From assembly GCA_022266195.1 (NCBI GenBank), contig WHVY01000006.1, positions 372,001-436,000 on the forward strand: 64,000 nucleotides of DNA, given 5' to 3'. The notes beneath the pieces are model-generated. The model saw nothing but the letters and a program-made list of their open reading frames with translations. It did no database searches and had not been told where the DNA came from. The position numbers and the translations under genes are program-made. This stretch comes from Tetranychus cinnabarinus (Eukaryota; Arthropoda; Arachnida; Trombidiformes; Tetranychidae). Position 1 is the stretch's first letter, and the number at the start of each line of letters is the position of its first letter. Shown here piece after piece: positions 62,191 to 64,000 of the stretch.

Positions 62191-64000
62191 ATGGAAGGAA
62201 GTGAAGACGAAGAGGAAATGAGCTATATTGGACAACAAAATGACCAACCCGATAGACAACAGGACAATCAACATGATAATCAATTACAATACTCTTTCGA
62301 GGATCAATTTAAACAGCTCTATGAGCTGACTCCAGACCCAAAAAGAAAAGAATTTTTAGACGATCTGTTTTCATTTATGACCAAAAGAGGTGAGTCGCGC
62401 TCATTGAATTAATCTCTTCTGTTCTCTTATTATTTCTTTGAATGACTTGTTACAATTGTCACATAGACTAACAGTGAAGATGATCATTTCTTTTTTTTCT
62501 GATGATGATAAGATGATTTGATAATAATAATGGTAATAATGTCACGCATTGAAGAAAATTGAAAACGATAATTCTGTCAACATAAATGAAACAATAGAAA
62601 CACATATAAAGTTGATGGTGCATTTCAATTGACATCGTTGAAGCATAAGCACCTCTCTGATATGTGTTAATGATAATGATGTTGAATATTCGTCTTGATG
62701 TACTATCAGAATGATATTACAAGTTGACTCAATAATAATTTATCGCCTTCCGGGCGTAACTTATTAGTTTTACCACTTTTGCCTCTATATATCTCCCTGT
62801 TGATCCGTATCATCTCTCCTTTACTATCTCACTTGATTTTCTCTCTCTCTCTCTCTCTCTCTCTTACTCTCAATTCCTCTATTTTTTCCATGAAAATTCC
62901 ATAAATAACAACTTAAATGGGCCTCGATCCAATCTGGGTGTTACCATATTGGTTCATCTTCATCTCTAATCAACATCATCATCATAATCAACTTCATCTT
63001 ATATCGTTTTCTTCTCTCTCCGTCATGACAATTCACACATAGATTAACATGAAGTTACACTGAGTCTTGTCAATTGATTTATAAATGAATAGAATTTCAC
63101 CTTTAAATTGTTCCTTTCATTAATGTCATGTTTCCCATCATTATCCAGGTACCCCAGTTAATCGAATACCAATCATGGCCAAACAGGTCCTCGATCTCTT
63201 CGAACTCTACAAACTGGTAGTTCATCACGGTGGCTTAGTTGAAGTTATTAATAAAAAGATTTGGAGGGAAATAACTAAAGGCTTGAATTTGCCTTCGTCC
63301 ATAACAAGTGCTGCCTTCACATTGCGCTCTCAGTATATGAAGTATCTTTATCCATTTGAGTGTGACCGAGAAAACTTGTCGACACCAGAAGAGCTTCAAC
63401 AAGCCATTGATGGTAATCGAAGAGAAGGTCGAAGATTATCCAATGGTCAATATGTAGACGTGGCTTTATCACTAGCTGCTGGTGGGTCGGGCATTTCGGG
63501 TAATTCAATAGTTGGTAATAATGGTTCTATGGGTAATGGTGGTCATACTAATGGGGGTCCTGCTAAGGGTCACCCGTCCAACGGTGGACACACCGCACAC
63601 ATCAAAACTGAAACTGGAGGTTCTGGTTCGGGTTCAGCTTTTAGTGGTGGTTTCCTATTCAATGGTGGCCCGTCTAATGGAGGCACTTCTAATGGAGGAC
63701 CTTCTAATGGTCGGCCGACCAACTCTGGACTGCCCTACCTTGGTATGACTGTAACTCAACCCTTAAGTTTAGTTAAACGAAACTCGACTGCAACTCCTTC
63801 TGGTGCCTCATCGAGTGAAGAGGATAGTGTACCAATTCATTCCCTTTCACGCAATCCTATGCTTGCCTTAGCCTCTGCTCAAGCCATAGCTTCGGCTCAA
63901 GCAGTGGCACTCAATTTGGAGCCTAAACGAGCCATGAATGGACGACAGATTGATCCGAATAGAGATTTACACAATAATAATCACCAAAATGGCGCAGGTG
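62191..64000 (+). CDS. retn: ARID3/dead ringer-like DNA-binding protein, gene C (3' end outside window)
   Basis: Exons 62191-62389 and 63149 onward join in phase 1 over a 759-bp GT-AG intron. The second exon is open to the last base of the window; about 350 codons are visible. Start MEGSEDEEEMSYIGQQ, a shorter Asp/Gln run, then QLYELTPDPKRKEFLDDLF. The ARID differs from A and B at several sites (LFELYKLVVHH, KGLNLPSS, LRSQYMKYLYPFE, RRLSNGQYVDVALSLAAGG). The linker is longer, with extra Gly/Asn repeats (NGGHTNGGPAKGHPSNGG) and HIKTETGG, a sumoylation-type motif absent from A and B. The EALNLETK block reads VALNLEPKRAMNG. The REKLES tail must lie beyond 64000. The linker seems closer to a fuller ancestral form, so C may be the more conserved member, but that is inference. 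Confidence 0.88.
62456..63025 (+). repeat. intron repeat shared with gene B (C copy)
   Basis: Counterpart of 53838-54255, with about 130 extra bp (62701-62835, including ATCGCCTTCCGGGCGTAAC) and a (CT)n run at 62838-62871. The stretch TTTCACCTTTAAATTGTTCC just before the acceptor also matches gene B's intron end. Confidence 0.85.

Overview
This is a strongly AT-rich nuclear window from an animal. Genes are split by GT-AG introns, tracts such as (CT)n, (TCATCA)n and (AT)n are common, and the proteins are typically metazoan: lysosomal acid sphingomyelinase, lysosomal beta-galactosidase, a Shaker/Kv1 potassium channel and dead ringer/ARID3-type DNA-binding proteins. The closeness of the channel and the ARID domains to the fly proteins points to an arthropod. 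My best guess is an acariform mite of the spider-mite kind, but that is inference only.

Layout. Positions 1-2309 hold no gene I can support. A seven-exon acid sphingomyelinase gene (+, 2310-7086) faces an eight-exon GH35 beta-galactosidase gene (-, 7430-13347); the two lysosomal genes converge tail to tail with about 340 bp between their stop codons. A 0.5-kb foldback element with long inverted arms and TA flanks sits in the last intron of the beta-galactosidase gene. After about 2.2 kb without a supported gene comes a Shaker channel gene on the minus strand. Its three body exons (15577-21069) are complete to the stop. A good candidate first exon lies at 46660-46754, about 25.6 kb upstream, with matching splice phase. 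If correct, almost all of 21-46.6 kb is one intron.

The right third (47.8-64 kb) is a tandem cluster of small ARID3/dead ringer-like genes on the plus strand: A (49669-50888), B (52899-59818) and C (62191 to beyond the window). All have the same two-exon plan (acidic/Gln-rich start, ARID, REKLES tail). Between them lie broken relics: a REKLES tail at 48369-48647, an ARID fragment with a 13-bp frameshifting deletion at 48760-49225, and tail relics after A and B. The cluster is interleaved with duplicated Shaker DNA. The candidate Shaker first exon and about 1 kb around it recur at 51252-52083, between genes A and B and still open, with two amino acid changes and a different splice donor.

The most interesting region is therefore 46-64 kb. 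It shows a young expansion of a normally conserved developmental regulator with gene-conversion-like identity, start-codon relocation, a more than 60-fold range of intron length, and shuffling with the first exon of a neighbouring ion channel gene.
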